Shown: positions 10,922-21,344 of the stretch, piece after piece
How the letters are laid out: each line of letters starts with the position of its first letter
How positions within the stretch are numbered: position 1 is the first letter of the stretch
NCBI GenBank assembly: GCA_022457155.1
Contig: JAJGOT010000218.1
Location: 1,048,001 to 1,112,000 of the forward strand
Source of the DNA: Cladopsammia gracilis
Taxonomy: Eukaryota > Cnidaria > Anthozoa > Scleractinia > Dendrophylliidae
Length of the DNA stretch: 64,000 bases
Reading direction: 5' to 3'
Program-made: the position numbers and the translations under genes
Notes under the pieces: generated by a model
What the model was told of the DNA's origin: nothing
Seen by the model: the letters and a program-made list of their open reading frames with translations, nothing else
The model's database searches: none

Positions 10922-11932
10922 GGAAACGACATTAGGGCCTCATCTCATCCTCGTTCCCAGGATCTCTCCTTTTTCGGGTTCACTGTGTTTTGTCACGCCA
11001 TCCCAAGCAACTCGAAGCTGGATGAAGATCAAACCCTTCCAAAGGTCAAGTATCAAGCCAAACATTGTCAAAAATACAGTTTCCGTTCTTACAAGGATCA
11101 GCGAAGCGTGTGGCCTTGATTACAGTTTGATTTCAAGACGTTTAGAAGGTAGAACCGTCGAATTATGTCTCCAAGAGTTGAAATGTCCGCTCGCCATGTT
11201 GTATTTTAAGCTGTTCACGTCGTTTAAATCAACTGTGGCCATCAAAACCACAGGATTTAACAGCCGGAATGTTTGGAAGGGTTTTTCGATTCAAATGTAA
11301 ACAGGTGAGAGGGATAATTTTACTAAAGACTTGTAAGAGCGAGATTTGCGTGGACTCAAACTCAATTTAAAATGGCGCAAATTCATAAAACCACCCTCGG
11401 AATTCTGGTTTCGCAAAATTCGTGGTTTTAGTTGCCCAAGATTTTTATTGCATATTTGTAGAGAGGAAGCATTGTTCTTTTACTGAGTAGTGACCTTCGG
11501 GATCAAAGCAACGTAACAGAGTGCGAAAACATGACCTGAATTTTAGTAAAATTTCGCTTTCAAATAACGGTGTTTCATTCATAAAGATTCAAAAATCTCT
11601 CAAATATTTAGAGCTTAACGTAAAGTAATGGGAATCAGTTCACATCGCAAAGAATTGAGTATACAATCTCTACATTTGAATATCTTTCTCTTGTCCTGGT
11701 TCAAATCAACAAACAAAATAGTTTTTTGAGGGGCAGTAAACGACCGCAAAATGACCGCAGTGAGGCCGCATGTGAGGTTAAGCTGCGGTTTGACAAATAT
11801 ATTAACCGCAGCGAACTGAAACTTATATTTTTATGATAAGTTCAAACAGGCCTTCCATATCAGGGAGTTTGAGGAAATTCGATTTTCCATTTTCGGTAAG
11901 GCTAAGGTGATTGTTACAGATTCTTCCTCTTA
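10922..11932. repeat. Right arm of the 1-kb inverted repeat
   Basis: Inverted copy of 7205-8217. The outer end ...GATTCTTCCTCTTA mirrors the left outer start, and the inner break is abrupt at both arms, as expected for terminal inverted repeats of an element rather than a random duplication. Confidence 0.85.
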
Positions 11933-12500
11933 AGTCTCCCAAATCATCTTTGTAATCTAGTGTGCTTTATAAACTAATTGCGATACTACGCGCGTTTTGA
12001 TTGGTCAAAAACCGTTGACTATTGTGCTGGTAAACGCTTAGAAAACCGCGCAAGAGAAATTGTAAAGTAAACAAAGTTCAATTTTCTACATCGCATCGCA
12101 TCGCACCAGACGCGTGAGGACAAAGAACTTCACAACTCGAGTTTAGTGAAAAAGTTGTGGTCTGTTAGAACCATACTCAGAACGGAAGATCTGTTTTGTA
12201 TAAACAATATAGTAAGTTGCTGCTCAAACCTAAAACAAAAATTTCCCTCGAATAATAACTTGAATAAATGTAAGCTTTTTTAACCAAAAACACACAAACA
12301 AGAAATGGCTTATCCACAAAAGAACACTAAGCTTAGTTTTAAAACTGGAGTAAATAATAATAATAAAAAAAAAAACAGGAATATATTTTCAGTTAACATT
12401 TCCTTGGAAACGCCTCACATGCAGCTATAAAAGACAATCAAAACAACCTCGATATGTACTTTGTGAAGTTCACTGAGCTAAAGGTTTTAATGCAAAGTTA
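11933..12500. other. Noncoding stretch
   Basis: AT-rich sequence with short A-runs (near 12359-12375) and a small GCATCGCATCGCA repeat at about 12090. I see no gene, RNA or mobile-element end. Confidence 0.4.
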
Positions 12501-12504
12501 TATA

Positions 12505-12757
12505 AGTACAATAAGTTTTATATTTTTCCACAAGTTTTATATTGCGCAACAAGTTTTATATTTTTCCACAAATTTGATATTTTTCCACAAATTTTATATT
12601 GCGCAACAAGTTTTATATTTTTCAACAAGTTTTATAACGACAACAAGTTTTATATTTTTCAACAAGTTTTATATTGCACAACAAGTTTTATATTTTTCCA
12701 CAAGTTTTATATTGCGCAACAAGTTTTATATTTTTCCACAAGTTCTATATTGAGTCG
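12505..12757. repeat. Minisatellite, ACAAGTTTTATATTTTTCC units
   Basis: About a dozen imperfect tandem units of 17-19 bases alternate between ACAAGTTTTATATTTTTCC and ACAAGTTTTATATTGCGCA. The 99-codon open frame across it is a repeat artefact, not a gene. Confidence 0.9.
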
Positions 12758-13463
12758 GATTTGCAAAGTGGAAATAAAAATTAAGTTAAGTCTTATAGCA
12801 AGGATGATGAATTCTACTTCTTAAAACAGCAAGAAGAAAATGAAACTAAAACAAAATTAAGACTTAAGAACTTACAGTGTAAAGGTTTAACCAAATTATC
12901 ATGAAATGATCGTTTCATTAAGCATTGAAAATGTAGAGAAGTGCGGGCTTCACTGTACACTTCAAAGTGAGAAGATAAAGTCCAAAAAACTAACCTTTAC
13001 TCCAAAAGTTGACAAGAAGACAATCTTTTAACATGTTGACAGGGGCGGATCTAGGCAGTTGAATCCAAACTAAAGTTTGTAGACTTTCCTCTCACATTCG
13101 CGTTTGCAGTGACGGACTCCGGACTCAATTTTCTGGATTTTCCCTTAAAAATGCTTATGGATCATTGAATATATTTTCTTTTTTCAGATGATAAATTTCA
13201 ACTGATAAATTTCAAAGCGCTAAACATTTTCGTCACTTTCGTTTGAACCCGTGAATTTGTCAGTCAGCAGGGGTCAGTCAGTGCTTTGTCAGTGGCAGCA
13301 AGTCAAGTTCTTTCATTCTTATAGCCGCTTTGATTGGTTTTCCAGCGTCATCCGATGAATGTAATGAGAATAAGCCACTTGATCGGAACAAAATTACAAC
13401 AAAGTTCTCTCTTTTCAATTGCTTTTCATACTCATTTCATAAAAGCAATAAAACACATTTTCT
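12758..13463. other. Noncoding stretch with an element-end motif
   Basis: Mostly featureless. AGGGGCGGATCTAGG near 13042 resembles a terminus (GGATCCGCCCCT) that also appears at about 36801-36813, so a fragment of that family may lie here. No gene seen. Confidence 0.35.
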
Positions 13464-13625
13464 ATGAGTTTACCGGCGTTATAAACCCACTTGAGATGTT
13501 GGGAGAACACTCGAAAAGCTTGTAAATCACGAGCCGCAAAGGAATGATTTACAAATGTTCTCCCATCATCCCGCGTGGGTTTGTTACGCCGGTTGGACAG
13601 ATGTTGGAGTTAGCCGGTAAACTCA
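13464..13625. repeat. Nested palindrome
   Basis: ATGAGTTTACCGGC at the left is matched by GCCGGTAAACTCAT at the right. Inside, AACCCACTTGAGATGTTGGG and GTAAATCA pair with their counterparts at 13545-13590. The whole 162 bases can fold into one long hairpin and looks like a MITE. Confidence 0.6.
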
Positions 13626-13978
13626 TGTGTTCCATTGCGAAATGTTGAAATGACGGAATATTTGTAAATAAACCGACCGCGCACGCTTAACAATTGTAAA
13701 TAAATGTTTGTACAAAGGTCAACGAATTACGTTGATCTACAGATCAGCTTCTGTATTGTTATATTGCCTTACCTTTATTATTTTCAATTACATTACTTTT
13801 CCCTGCCTCGAATAGCGTTTTTGATAATTTGCAGGGCAACTGTATTTAAGTTTATATGTCTAATAAATTTTTCTTTGTTGTTGTTTTATTTGTTTGTTGT
13901 TTAAGAACTCACTCTGTGGCGATTGAATAAAATAAAGCAGTCTCATATTACCTCATTTCTGAATGGGAGAAAAGAGTC

Positions 13979-14170
13979 TAATTACTCATGCGCAAAGCGG
14001 CGTGAGGTAAGGTTTCGGCTCCGTTTTTCTTGTTATTTTTATTTTTTGTCACGATTTTGCATGAAAATTTATGCACGCATATTTTAAATTGTTCACTTCC
14101 GGTTCATAGCTTTGCCATTTACACTTCCTGTTTAGTGACTTCCGTGACTTATTTAAAAGTGCTACAGAAA
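13979..14170. repeat. Dispersed repeat family A, copy 1 (partial)
   Basis: Starts ATTACTCATGCGCAAAGCGG and contains CACGATTTTGCATG, CACGCATATTTTA and CACTTCCTGTTTAGTGACTTC. The same blocks occur at 53880-54060 and, in part, at 29926-30025. This copy lacks the 3' block seen in the other two. Confidence 0.65.
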
Positions 14171-14277
14171 TTACACAAAAAATCGCGTGTATAAACTGGC
14201 CTTTATGGAGCGTTTTCATAGGTTCACTTAAAGTTACATGAAGTAAAACCTGTTTCACACTTTAGAGTAAAATTAGA

Positions 14278-14366
14278 AAAAAAAAAAAAAAAAAAGTGTA
14301 TGCATCGAACCCGAGTCGTTCGCTTCATAACTAATATCCTTATCCACGGTACCAACGAGGACTAGC
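14278..14366 (-). other. tRNA-Asp-like pseudogene or SINE with T-run
   Basis: On the minus strand TCCTCGTTGGTACCGTGGAT resembles the 5' half of tRNA-Asp, followed by a B-box GGGTTCGATGC at the right spacing and a run of about 17 T (14295-14278) like a Pol III stop. The acceptor ends do not pair, so it is not a functional tRNA. It may be a young tRNA-derived SINE or processed pseudogene. Confidence 0.5.
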
Positions 14367-15190
14367 TGCCGGGAGCTGTAATTTTTAACATATTTATAGA
14401 GTACCCATAACAATAAATGAAAGCTAACCGTTTTCAAATCAGAGCTTAACCATAAACACTGTAGATCAATGCTAAACCCCAAAACGTTCTTCTTTGCTTA
14501 ACCGGAGCTCTGTTCTCTCAGTTTTCTGAGTAATAAATCGGGTTTTGTTCCCGTATACGTCAATAATACAACGATGAAGAATGCTGCATTGTGTAAACCT
14601 CATAATGTGTCCAACGTCAGTTTGACGGATGGAAATAAGTGATTACCGTTTTCATATGACATCACGGCGGCCATATTGGTGTTCCAAACCAATCCTCCGG
14701 GAATTGATCTCTATTTTTATGCAAACATTTTCTTTTGTTCAGTAAAACAATATAGCCGCTGGCCACTTGAGTGGAAACGCTTTGTATAGGATGAATGTCC
14801 CGTATCCATTTAACTGCATATTCTTGTGTCCCTGTATTGCTGTTCAACTTCCCGGAATTTCTCTTTTCAATAATCCGTATTCCTATTATTTCTATTAAAA
14901 TAAATTAATAAAATAAATAACTCAGTATATTTCATAGAGAGGAAAGCCACATCAGCCGCAGCTGGTTTTTATGCAGGTCCTCTATCCAGATCGAATTGGA
15001 ATCTATTAATTAACCATTAAGCTTAGTTACAGTGTTATTGGGTTAAAAATCGAATGCACAGGCCGACTCGCGATATAATTGAATGGGCGGCTCGACTAGC
15101 ACTGCGAGGTCTGATTTTCAGTGTCCAATCCCCATAAATAATAGTCATATGACTGAGTGGAGTCAAATTCGTATAATTCGTAATCGAAAC
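14367..15190. other. Noncoding stretch
   Basis: No gene or repeat ends recognised in these 0.8 kb. There is a simple AATAAAATAAAT run at about 14893-14920. Confidence 0.4.
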
Positions 15191-15194
15191 AGTA

Positions 15195-15682
15195 CAACAG
15201 GAGAACCAAAGTCAGGCTATTTAACACCCTAGTCAAACCAGTCCTGCTATATGGAAGTGAGACATGGAAGACCAATGTCCAAGACAACAGAAAACTTGAT
15301 TCCTTCCAGTACCAGTGCCTTAAAAAAAGCTTGGGCATATTCTGGCCATATATAGTATCTATCGACGAGCTTAATGAAAGAACAGGGTGTATGAGGATGA
15401 GCATGGAAGTTAGGAAAAGGAGATGGAGGTTTTTGGGGCATGTTCTTAGAATGCCCAGAGAACATCACTGCGCCACGGCGCTTTCCTGGACACCTATGGG
15501 CAAAAGGAAAGTCGGTCGCCCCAAAACAACCTGGCGCCGAACTGTGGAGAAAGAGAGAGCAACGGAAGGCTGGAAGTCTTGGGAGGAAGTACGAACCCTG
15601 GCCAAGGACAGAGATAAGTGGAAAAAGTGCTGTGCGGCCTTATGCGCAACCGAGCGCGAAGAAGGAAGGTAAGGTAAGGTAG
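15195..15682 (+). pseudogene. 3' end of an RTE-type LINE (reverse transcriptase C-terminus)
   Basis: The + strand reads VRLFNTLVKPVLLYGSETWK, then LGHVLRMP, then GKRKVGRPKTTWRRTVEKE in one open frame to the stop near 15671. These are the standard C-terminal landmarks of RTE/BovB-like and related non-LTR reverse transcriptases. It ends in a short GGTAA tandem (GGTAAGGTAAGGTA), as RTE elements often do. It is 5'-truncated, the usual fate of LINE copies. Confidence 0.75.
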
Positions 15683-15828
15683 AAGTATGTTTGATATCTC
15701 TATTGTCCTGCAATAGTTATTCCGTCCAGACGTTAACGACAGAAAATGGGTGTTTTTGAAAAATGAAAATTAGACGAGAGGTATACTTACCTTGAAGTCT
15801 AATTGTAGTTCTCTGAGATATGCGTAGC

Positions 15829-15955
15829 ATTATGGGATAATTGTGCATACTTCCTGTATACCTACTGGTCAGCGGTCACATTTCAAAAAAGCTATTCAAA
15901 TGCAAATTTGTAACAATATAAACCCCAGAACCAGGCCTGGCAACCAGTTCTTCCT
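15829..15955. repeat. DIRS left inverted terminal repeat
   Basis: Nearly identical in inverse orientation to 20359-20487; includes CCTACTGGTCAGCGGTCACA and CCAGAACCAGGCCTGGCAAC. Confidence 0.9.
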
Positions 15956-16046
15956 GAAGTGCCAATACTGGCCAAGGTCCATAACAAAACGGGGTGGGAG
16001 AAAACAAAAAACAAAAAAACAAAAAACAAAAATAGGGTGGGAAGCA

Positions 16047-16163
16047 TTATCCCATAATGCTACGCATATCTCAGAGAACTACAATTACACTTCAAGGTAA
16101 GTATACCTCTCGTCTAATTTTCATTTCTCTTTCGATATGCTCCACATTATGGAATAATTGTGC
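16047..16163. repeat. DIRS internal complementary region
   Basis: Bases 16047-16126 are the inverse complement of the element's left outer end, and 16121-16163 are the inverse complement of its right outer end. Read on the minus strand, the right terminus (...CGAAAGAGAA) runs directly into the left terminus (ATGAAAATTAGACG...). This is the expected circle-junction template. Confidence 0.88.
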
Positions 16164-16254
16164 GATTTCAAAGAACCGCGGCCAGCAAAAAATAGCAAGC
16201 ATAAACAAGTGTATAAACACCAACAAAGCATTTATTAAGAGGCTCAAAATGGCC

Positions 16255-17106
16255 CTACACATTTTCTTCAGGAACTCTCAGATAATGTTTGCGAAAAGTG
16301 CGTTCACTAGACCAATCTGCCATCTTAAGGATCTGTGAGACTGGAACACCTGTTACATAGGCATGAGTAGTGGCAGCCCCCCTTACACTGTGAGCTTTGA
16401 AAATAGAGGTATCAACCCCTGCAGAATCTAAAACCGATTTGATCCATCTGGCAATAGTTTCCGTAGAAACAGGTTTGTTCGGTTTAATAAATGACAAAAA
16501 CAATTTTGACTCAAACGTGCCATTTTTAGACCTAAGCACCTCTGTACGTGAAATGTACTCTTTCAATGCAGCAACGGGACAAACTGAGGCATTGTCTGAG
16601 GATTCAAAAGAAACCTCGAGAGATTTCCCTGGTCTAGAAGTCTTTACATGTTGAGTCACAACAAAACTAACTGAACTCTGAGACTCTTTCTTAAAATTAA
16701 GGTCCAATGCACATAAAGTCTGCTCTCTCTGGGCAGAAGCCAGGGCACAGAGCATGACCGTCTTAAGAGTTAATAACTTTAAACTTAGCTCATTTAAGGG
16801 AGCTAATGTCTTTAAATAATCAGTCACCGTGGAAACGTTCCATGTGGACGAATACCTTGGAATCGGTGGTCTCAGCAAATAAATTCCCTTGAGCAATCTT
16901 GCAATCAGAGGGTGTGAACCAATGGATTGTTTATCATCACCAACAGAACAAAGAGTTGTAGAAAGTGCTGAACGGTAAGTGTTGATAGTAATGTACCCCT
17001 TGCCTTCATGATAACATTCAGTTAAAAAATTTGCAACGTGGTCTACAGAGGTTTGAAATAGATTAATCTGTCTTCGATGACACCAGCTAGTCCACTTGTT
17101 CCACAC
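16255..17106 (-). CDS. DIRS tyrosine recombinase
   Basis: A 283-residue tyrosine recombinase that would integrate the element's circular DNA. Visible catalytic residues: Arg in SAQREQTL (about 127), the H-x-x-R box HSVRG (239-242), a Trp in the second box (ADWSS, about 265) and the nucleophile in KHYL (Tyr about 275). The length fits DIRS integrases. Its start overlaps the end of the reverse-transcriptase frame by about 64 bases, so it may be made by a frameshift or internal start. The frame is intact. Confidence 0.85.
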   Translation of the reverse strand: MWNKWTSWCHRRQINLFQTSVDHVANFLTECYHEGKGYITINTYRSALSTTLCSVGDDKQSIGSHPLIARLLKGIYLLRPPIPRYSSTWNVSTVTDYLKTLAPLNELSLKLLTLKTVMLCALASAQREQTLCALDLNFKKESQSSVSFVVTQHVKTSRPGKSLEVSFESSDNASVCPVAALKEYISRTEVLRSKNGTFESKLFLSFIKPNKPVSTETIARWIKSVLDSAGVDTSIFKAHSVRGAATTHAYVTGVPVSQILKMADWSSERTFRKHYLRVPEENV

Positions 17107-19073
17107 TCCTTGGTACTATTTTTCAGTGCCAGCTGTCCACGAGGCACAGATGATCTCAAAAGATTCCTTTGAAAGTCCCTTGTCTGAGGGAGCTTTCCGG
17201 ATAGCATCCAAGCGGCCAAGTCCAGTTTGTTTCTTAGCGGGTGTTGTTCCAGACTGCGAGGAAGTGTCAGGAGATTGTCCAGACGAGGTAGCCTGATTGG
17301 CTGATTGATTAATAGTTGAAGCAGAAGTGGATACCAACTCTGGGTAGGCCACACTGGGGCAATTAACAGGACTAAGGCTTCGTCGTTGCAAATCTTGGAA
17401 AGCACTCGCGATCGAGGTAATAGGCTAAACGGAGGGAAGGCATAACATTTCATATTAGCCCAATGTAGACTAAAAGCATCCACAGCCATAGCACCCGGTT
17501 CTGGATGCCAAGAAATAAACTGATCAGTCATAGCATTCAGCCTGGACGCAAATAAATCAACTTCAGGAACAAATGTCTGGGAAATAATTCCACAAAACAC
17601 CTTACTATCCAAGGACCACTCTAAATTAGAGGATATTTCTCTTGATAACGCATCTGCCCTGACATTTGCCCTGCCTGGGATATGCTGAGCAGAAACTAAA
17701 ATGTCCTTAGCAATGCACCATTCCCTTAACGATTTAGATAAAGTGTCCAATGAAGGGGATTTTGTACCACCCATATTGTTAACATAGGCCACAGCAGTAG
17801 AATTATCGAGTGCCAGTCTAACATGAATGGACCTCTGACAAGAAACAAAACATTGGAGGGCATGAAAACCTGCCAAAAGTTCTAGATAATTAATATGGTA
17901 TTCCAATTCACCTGGTGACCATCTCCCATTGGTGGATTGGCCATCACATAAAGCTCCCCAGCCAGTTAAACTGGCATCACTCTCAATATAAACATCAATT
18001 TTAGGTTCTTTAAAAGATTTGCCATTAAACCTAGAAATATTGTCCACTACCCAGTGCAAGTCTGACCGAGCCTGGGAAGTAAGTGAGAGTAATGAATCAT
18101 AATCCGAGCTGGTGGAAAAAAATTGAGTTTTGCATAACTCCAAAGAACGATAATGGAGTTGAAGGAAATTTACTGCTCGGAGGGCAGAAACTATTAGCCC
18201 TGTAACTCTGGCTACATCCCGAAGGGAAGGTCTGTCTTTGGCTAGAAGTTGTGAACAGGCCAAAATGATTTTCTGTAGCTTTTCTATTGGTAAGTGTAAT
18301 TTCATTGAAAAAGAGTTTATGATAAAACCCAAATAATGGATCTCAGTGACTGGTGTCAACTGAGATTTTTCCACATTGATGGTAAAACCCAAACCTTCCA
18401 AGGTCTGCCTTATTATGGACAGTTGTTCCAAGCATTCTTGATAGGAACTTGCAACAAGCAATATATCATCAATGAAAACAGTAACTCTAAAGCCAAGAAA
18501 TCTGAAAAAAGCCATAACAGGTTTGAAAATTTTGGTGAATACCCGTGGAGCAAGACTATAGCCAAAGGGTAAACAAGTAAACTCAAAACACTTAGAATTC
18601 CACAGAAAACGCAGATATTTTCTATGGTTTTGAAAAATAGGTATGCTGAAATAAGCATCCTTGAGGTCCACAGAGACCATATAATCCCCAGGGGAAATAG
18701 AACTTAGAGCCATATGAATGTTTTCCATTTTGAAGTGGATCTTTTCATCAAATTGATTTAATGGCTTTAAGTTAATAACTGGGCGCAAATCACCAGTTTT
18801 CTTGGGTACCAGGAATATATTTGAAATAAATTCATCCTGGCAAGGGCAAACTTCAGAAATGGCCCTTTTTGAAACAAGTTTGTTTATCTCTAACTCAATC
18901 AGCTCAGCCTCCTTCTCATTAAACGTCGGTAGCTTTGGAAGCTTATGTTGGTAAGGGAGGGATTCAAATTCGAGGTGATACCCAGAGACAGTTTCTAATA
19001 CCCAAGGATCACCAGTGATTTCCCTCCAATTTGGTAAATTATTGAGCAAATTACCAGCTTGTGTAAAAGACAA
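17043..19073 (-). CDS. DIRS reverse transcriptase / RNase H
   Basis: A 676-residue open frame. RT motifs: DLRPVINLKPLNQF (about 95-108), VDLKDAYF (135-142), LPFGYSLAPRVF (168-179) and the catalytic FIDD (200-203), a known variant of YxDD. RNase H starts near IESDASLTGWGAL (DAS about 367-369) with LDNSTAVAYVNNMGG further on. The C-terminal third, with PEVDLFASRLN and YAFPPFSLL, corresponds to the region some authors call the DIRS methyltransferase-like domain; I only see the PPF motif. No stops or frameshifts. Confidence 0.88.
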   Translation of the reverse strand: MSFTQAGNLLNNLPNWREITGDPWVLETVSGYHLEFESLPYQHKLPKLPTFNEKEAELIELEINKLVSKRAISEVCPCQDEFISNIFLVPKKTGDLRPVINLKPLNQFDEKIHFKMENIHMALSSISPGDYMVSVDLKDAYFSIPIFQNHRKYLRFLWNSKCFEFTCLPFGYSLAPRVFTKIFKPVMAFFRFLGFRVTVFIDDILLVASSYQECLEQLSIIRQTLEGLGFTINVEKSQLTPVTEIHYLGFIINSFSMKLHLPIEKLQKIILACSQLLAKDRPSLRDVARVTGLIVSALRAVNFLQLHYRSLELCKTQFFSTSSDYDSLLSLTSQARSDLHWVVDNISRFNGKSFKEPKIDVYIESDASLTGWGALCDGQSTNGRWSPGELEYHINYLELLAGFHALQCFVSCQRSIHVRLALDNSTAVAYVNNMGGTKSPSLDTLSKSLREWCIAKDILVSAQHIPGRANVRADALSREISSNLEWSLDSKVFCGIISQTFVPEVDLFASRLNAMTDQFISWHPEPGAMAVDAFSLHWANMKCYAFPPFSLLPRSRVLSKICNDEALVLLIAPVWPTQSWYPLLLQLLINQPIRLPRLDNLLTLPRSLEQHPLRNKLDLAAWMLSGKLPQTRDFQRNLLRSSVPRGQLALKNSTKECGTSGLAGVIEDRLIYFKPL

Positions 19074-19087
19074 AGGACATACCTTGT

Positions 19088-20159
19088 CTATGCCTTGTCT
19101 TTCTGTGTGTTGGTGCTGCTCGACATTGTAGAACGCATTGGTACGTGTTGTCGGTTGTGAAAATATCCTCCACGACCTCGGTATCCTAAAAAAGTGGTTC
19201 TTCTTCCAGATCTCTGCTGGTAATGCCTGTTATCTGCACCACTCTTGTATGTATTAACTGTATGTTTAATCAAACTTGGGCGACCAGACACCCTCTTGGA
19301 GATTTTGTTCACCTCTCCAATTTCTTTTATGTGTTTAGGCAACTCATCCCCAAACAGGCAAGTCGTAATGGGATTAGACTTGCTGCAAACAGACTGATAA
19401 GGTTTTGCTATGTCAGGCTTAAGCAAGTCTCTCCTCTTCAAGGAGGTGAGAAAGGAGGCGTGACCGATAATAGGTCACTGCATCTGCTAACATAGGCAAT
19501 AAAGTGCCAGAATCGATGGTCGACTTATCTTTCCGAACTTTTTAAGGCCGCATCAAAAAGCTGTATAATAGGTTGGGCTGCTTTAACAATCCCTATCTGG
19601 ACCTCCTGAAGACCAAGGTCCTTGTTCTTAGACTCTTTGGACAAATCGTGCCATAGTTCCATATTGACTTTGGGCACACATAGTAATTTACAGTTTCCAG
19701 GCGTCTTGTATTTCTCATAGAGCTCTTTGAGCTTAGAGTCCATTGCTTTCTTAGAGCATGCATCATTGATTCGTTGAGCAATGACATCAGCCACGTCGGG
19801 CCCAAAGCTCTCAATCTCCTCAAACACAGAAGGGAGCGTAAACTCCTCATCTTTCGAATCTTTTGCAGAAGAATCTTCAGGCACAACAAAAGGAGCCGTC
19901 GGGTCAAAAACCTCCTCGGCAGCCTCAGAAAAGGACTTTGTGTTTTGAGCCCCTGAACCAGGGTACTCAGTCCGCTCGCTGAATCTGTCTGCGAGACTAT
20001 TAAGTTTATCGAGGATTTGGTCAATGCCGAGTTGCTCCTTCAGTTCATCCACATCAAATTCTAGGCTATCGTCTTCGTTTGGAGGAAGAACTTCGGTAAC
20101 TTAGTTAATCTCCATCGCCTGAGCCACCGGTTTAGGTTGAGAACTCGCCGGCGACGCCA
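19088..20159 (-). pseudogene. DIRS gag-like protein, broken
   Basis: The reading starts at ATG 20159 (MASPASSQPKPVAQAMEIN), meets one in-frame TAA near 20101, continues as MDELKEQLGIDQILDKLNS-type sequence to a stop at 19525, and resumes in two other frames (RSRLLSHLLEEE..., then RRDLLKPDIAKPYQ) to 19088. The last part is rich in Arg/Gly/His, like DIRS gag tails. One nonsense change and two frameshifts make this copy unable to produce its own gag. Confidence 0.75.
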
Positions 20160-20358
20160 TTCGCACGTGGTCGAACCAACGAGGCGTAGACTTGAACGTT
20201 AGCTCGAAACTTCGAAGGAAAACTGAAAGGAAAAGCAAAATGTCGAGGGAAACACAAAGTCAGAACATATAAACACAAAAAAACCGAAGGAAAAAACACA
20301 AGCGAATCCAAAAGGAAACGACAAAACCAATGTTTACACTGACCTCGTAAGCACGAAA

Positions 20359-20487
20359 GGAAGAACTGGTTGCCAGGCCTGGTTCTGGGGTTTATATTGT
20401 TACTAATTTGCATTTGAATAGCTTTTTTTGAAATGTGACCGCTGACCAGTAGGTATACAGGAAGTATGCACAATTATCCCATAATGT
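20359..20487. repeat. DIRS right inverted terminal repeat
   Basis: Inverse copy of 15829-15955 with few differences (one extra A in the A-run and a T/A change near AATTTG). Confidence 0.9.
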
Positions 20488-20506
20488 GGAGCATATCGAA
20501 AGAGAA

Positions 20507-21276
20507 CGATGACGTAACTACATCCGATCGAGTCGCCGACACTAGCGTCGTTATTGATCGCTGTTTAAACGTGGAAGGTGAAATACACTGTACTGAGAAA
20601 TGAAGATAAAACTTGTTGTTGTTCTCGGAAAAAGTGTTTTTCAAACCCCGTTTAAAAAAAAAAAACGAAAACGTATATGTGAGGATGGTCTTTTCTGAGA
20701 GCCTCATCGTTTTCCCATTCAGGGTTTCTTATCCGCTCCGCCATGTTATTTGACAAAAACATTAATAAAAAGATGGCCATTGCGTCTTGAGAATGCACCC
20801 GTTGCATTATGGGCTATGGTCCTCGTGGGCCATGCCTGCAGTTTAATTTAGTTTACTCAAACTTCAACTCAGTTTCAATGTGTCAAAACAAAACTCTTAA
20901 AAAATAAAACTGAGACAAAACAAAACCTACCTACAAAATAAGAATGAAATTCAATTCAACTTATGATCAATATAAAACAAAAGGCTTTCTTAAAATAAAA
21001 TAAAAATAATATAATTAATAAAATCAACAAAATATATATATAAAAACTCAAAATATTCAGGAAAGATCGTGTAAACATACGTGATTTTGCTATGGTACGC
21101 GTAGGCCACCATACTGCACCTTAAGTTTTAATTATATAAGATGTAAACCATGAACTATCTTTACAGGCAATAGAAAAACGTCCGGCTTTTCTTAAATTTT
21201 ATAGTTGTTTATCTTGATGTTTTGTGTTCCACATTCCACAAGAGAGTTTACAAGTTGTTTTCTTTTTATTTTGCAG
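20507..21276. other. AT-rich noncoding stretch
   Basis: Includes A/T-rich simple sequence near 20920-21060 (AAAATAAAATAAAAATAATA). A pyrimidine tract and TTTGCAG acceptor end it at 21276. No gene seen. Confidence 0.4.
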
Positions 21277-21341
21277 GTTTTCCGGGCAGACTGATTCCCG
21301 AAGATGAAATTGAAAGCGGGTGGTTAGATGCTCTCGATTAA
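21277..21341 (+). CDS. Candidate terminal coding exon, unrecognised gene
   Basis: After a strong acceptor (TTTATTTTGCAG) the sequence reads FPGRLIPEDEIESGWLDALD and stops, entering in phase 1 (two bases complete the first codon). An AATAAA follows at about 21353. The acidic C-terminus looks like real protein, but I do not recognise it and found no partner exon; the exon at 6563 ends in phase 0, so at least one exon must lie between them if they belong together. Confidence 0.35.
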
Positions 21342-21344
21342 TTA

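Larger units (their letters stand above)
15761..20506 (-). mobile_element. DIRS-type tyrosine-recombinase retrotransposon
   Basis: About 4.75 kb, transcribed on the minus strand. It has inverted terminal repeats (15829-15955 and 20359-20487), unequal outer extensions (15761-15828 and 20488-20506) and an internal complementary region (16047-16163). The order gag-like, reverse transcriptase/RNase H, tyrosine recombinase is canonical DIRS. DIRS elements are thought to replicate through a circular intermediate and integrate by the recombinase, so no target duplication is expected, and none is obvious. Gag is broken but RT and recombinase are open. Confidence 0.9.

Noticed and set aside
12454..12753. 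99-codon open frame reading repeated FYIAQQVLYFST
   Set aside because: It is the translation of an 18-base minisatellite.
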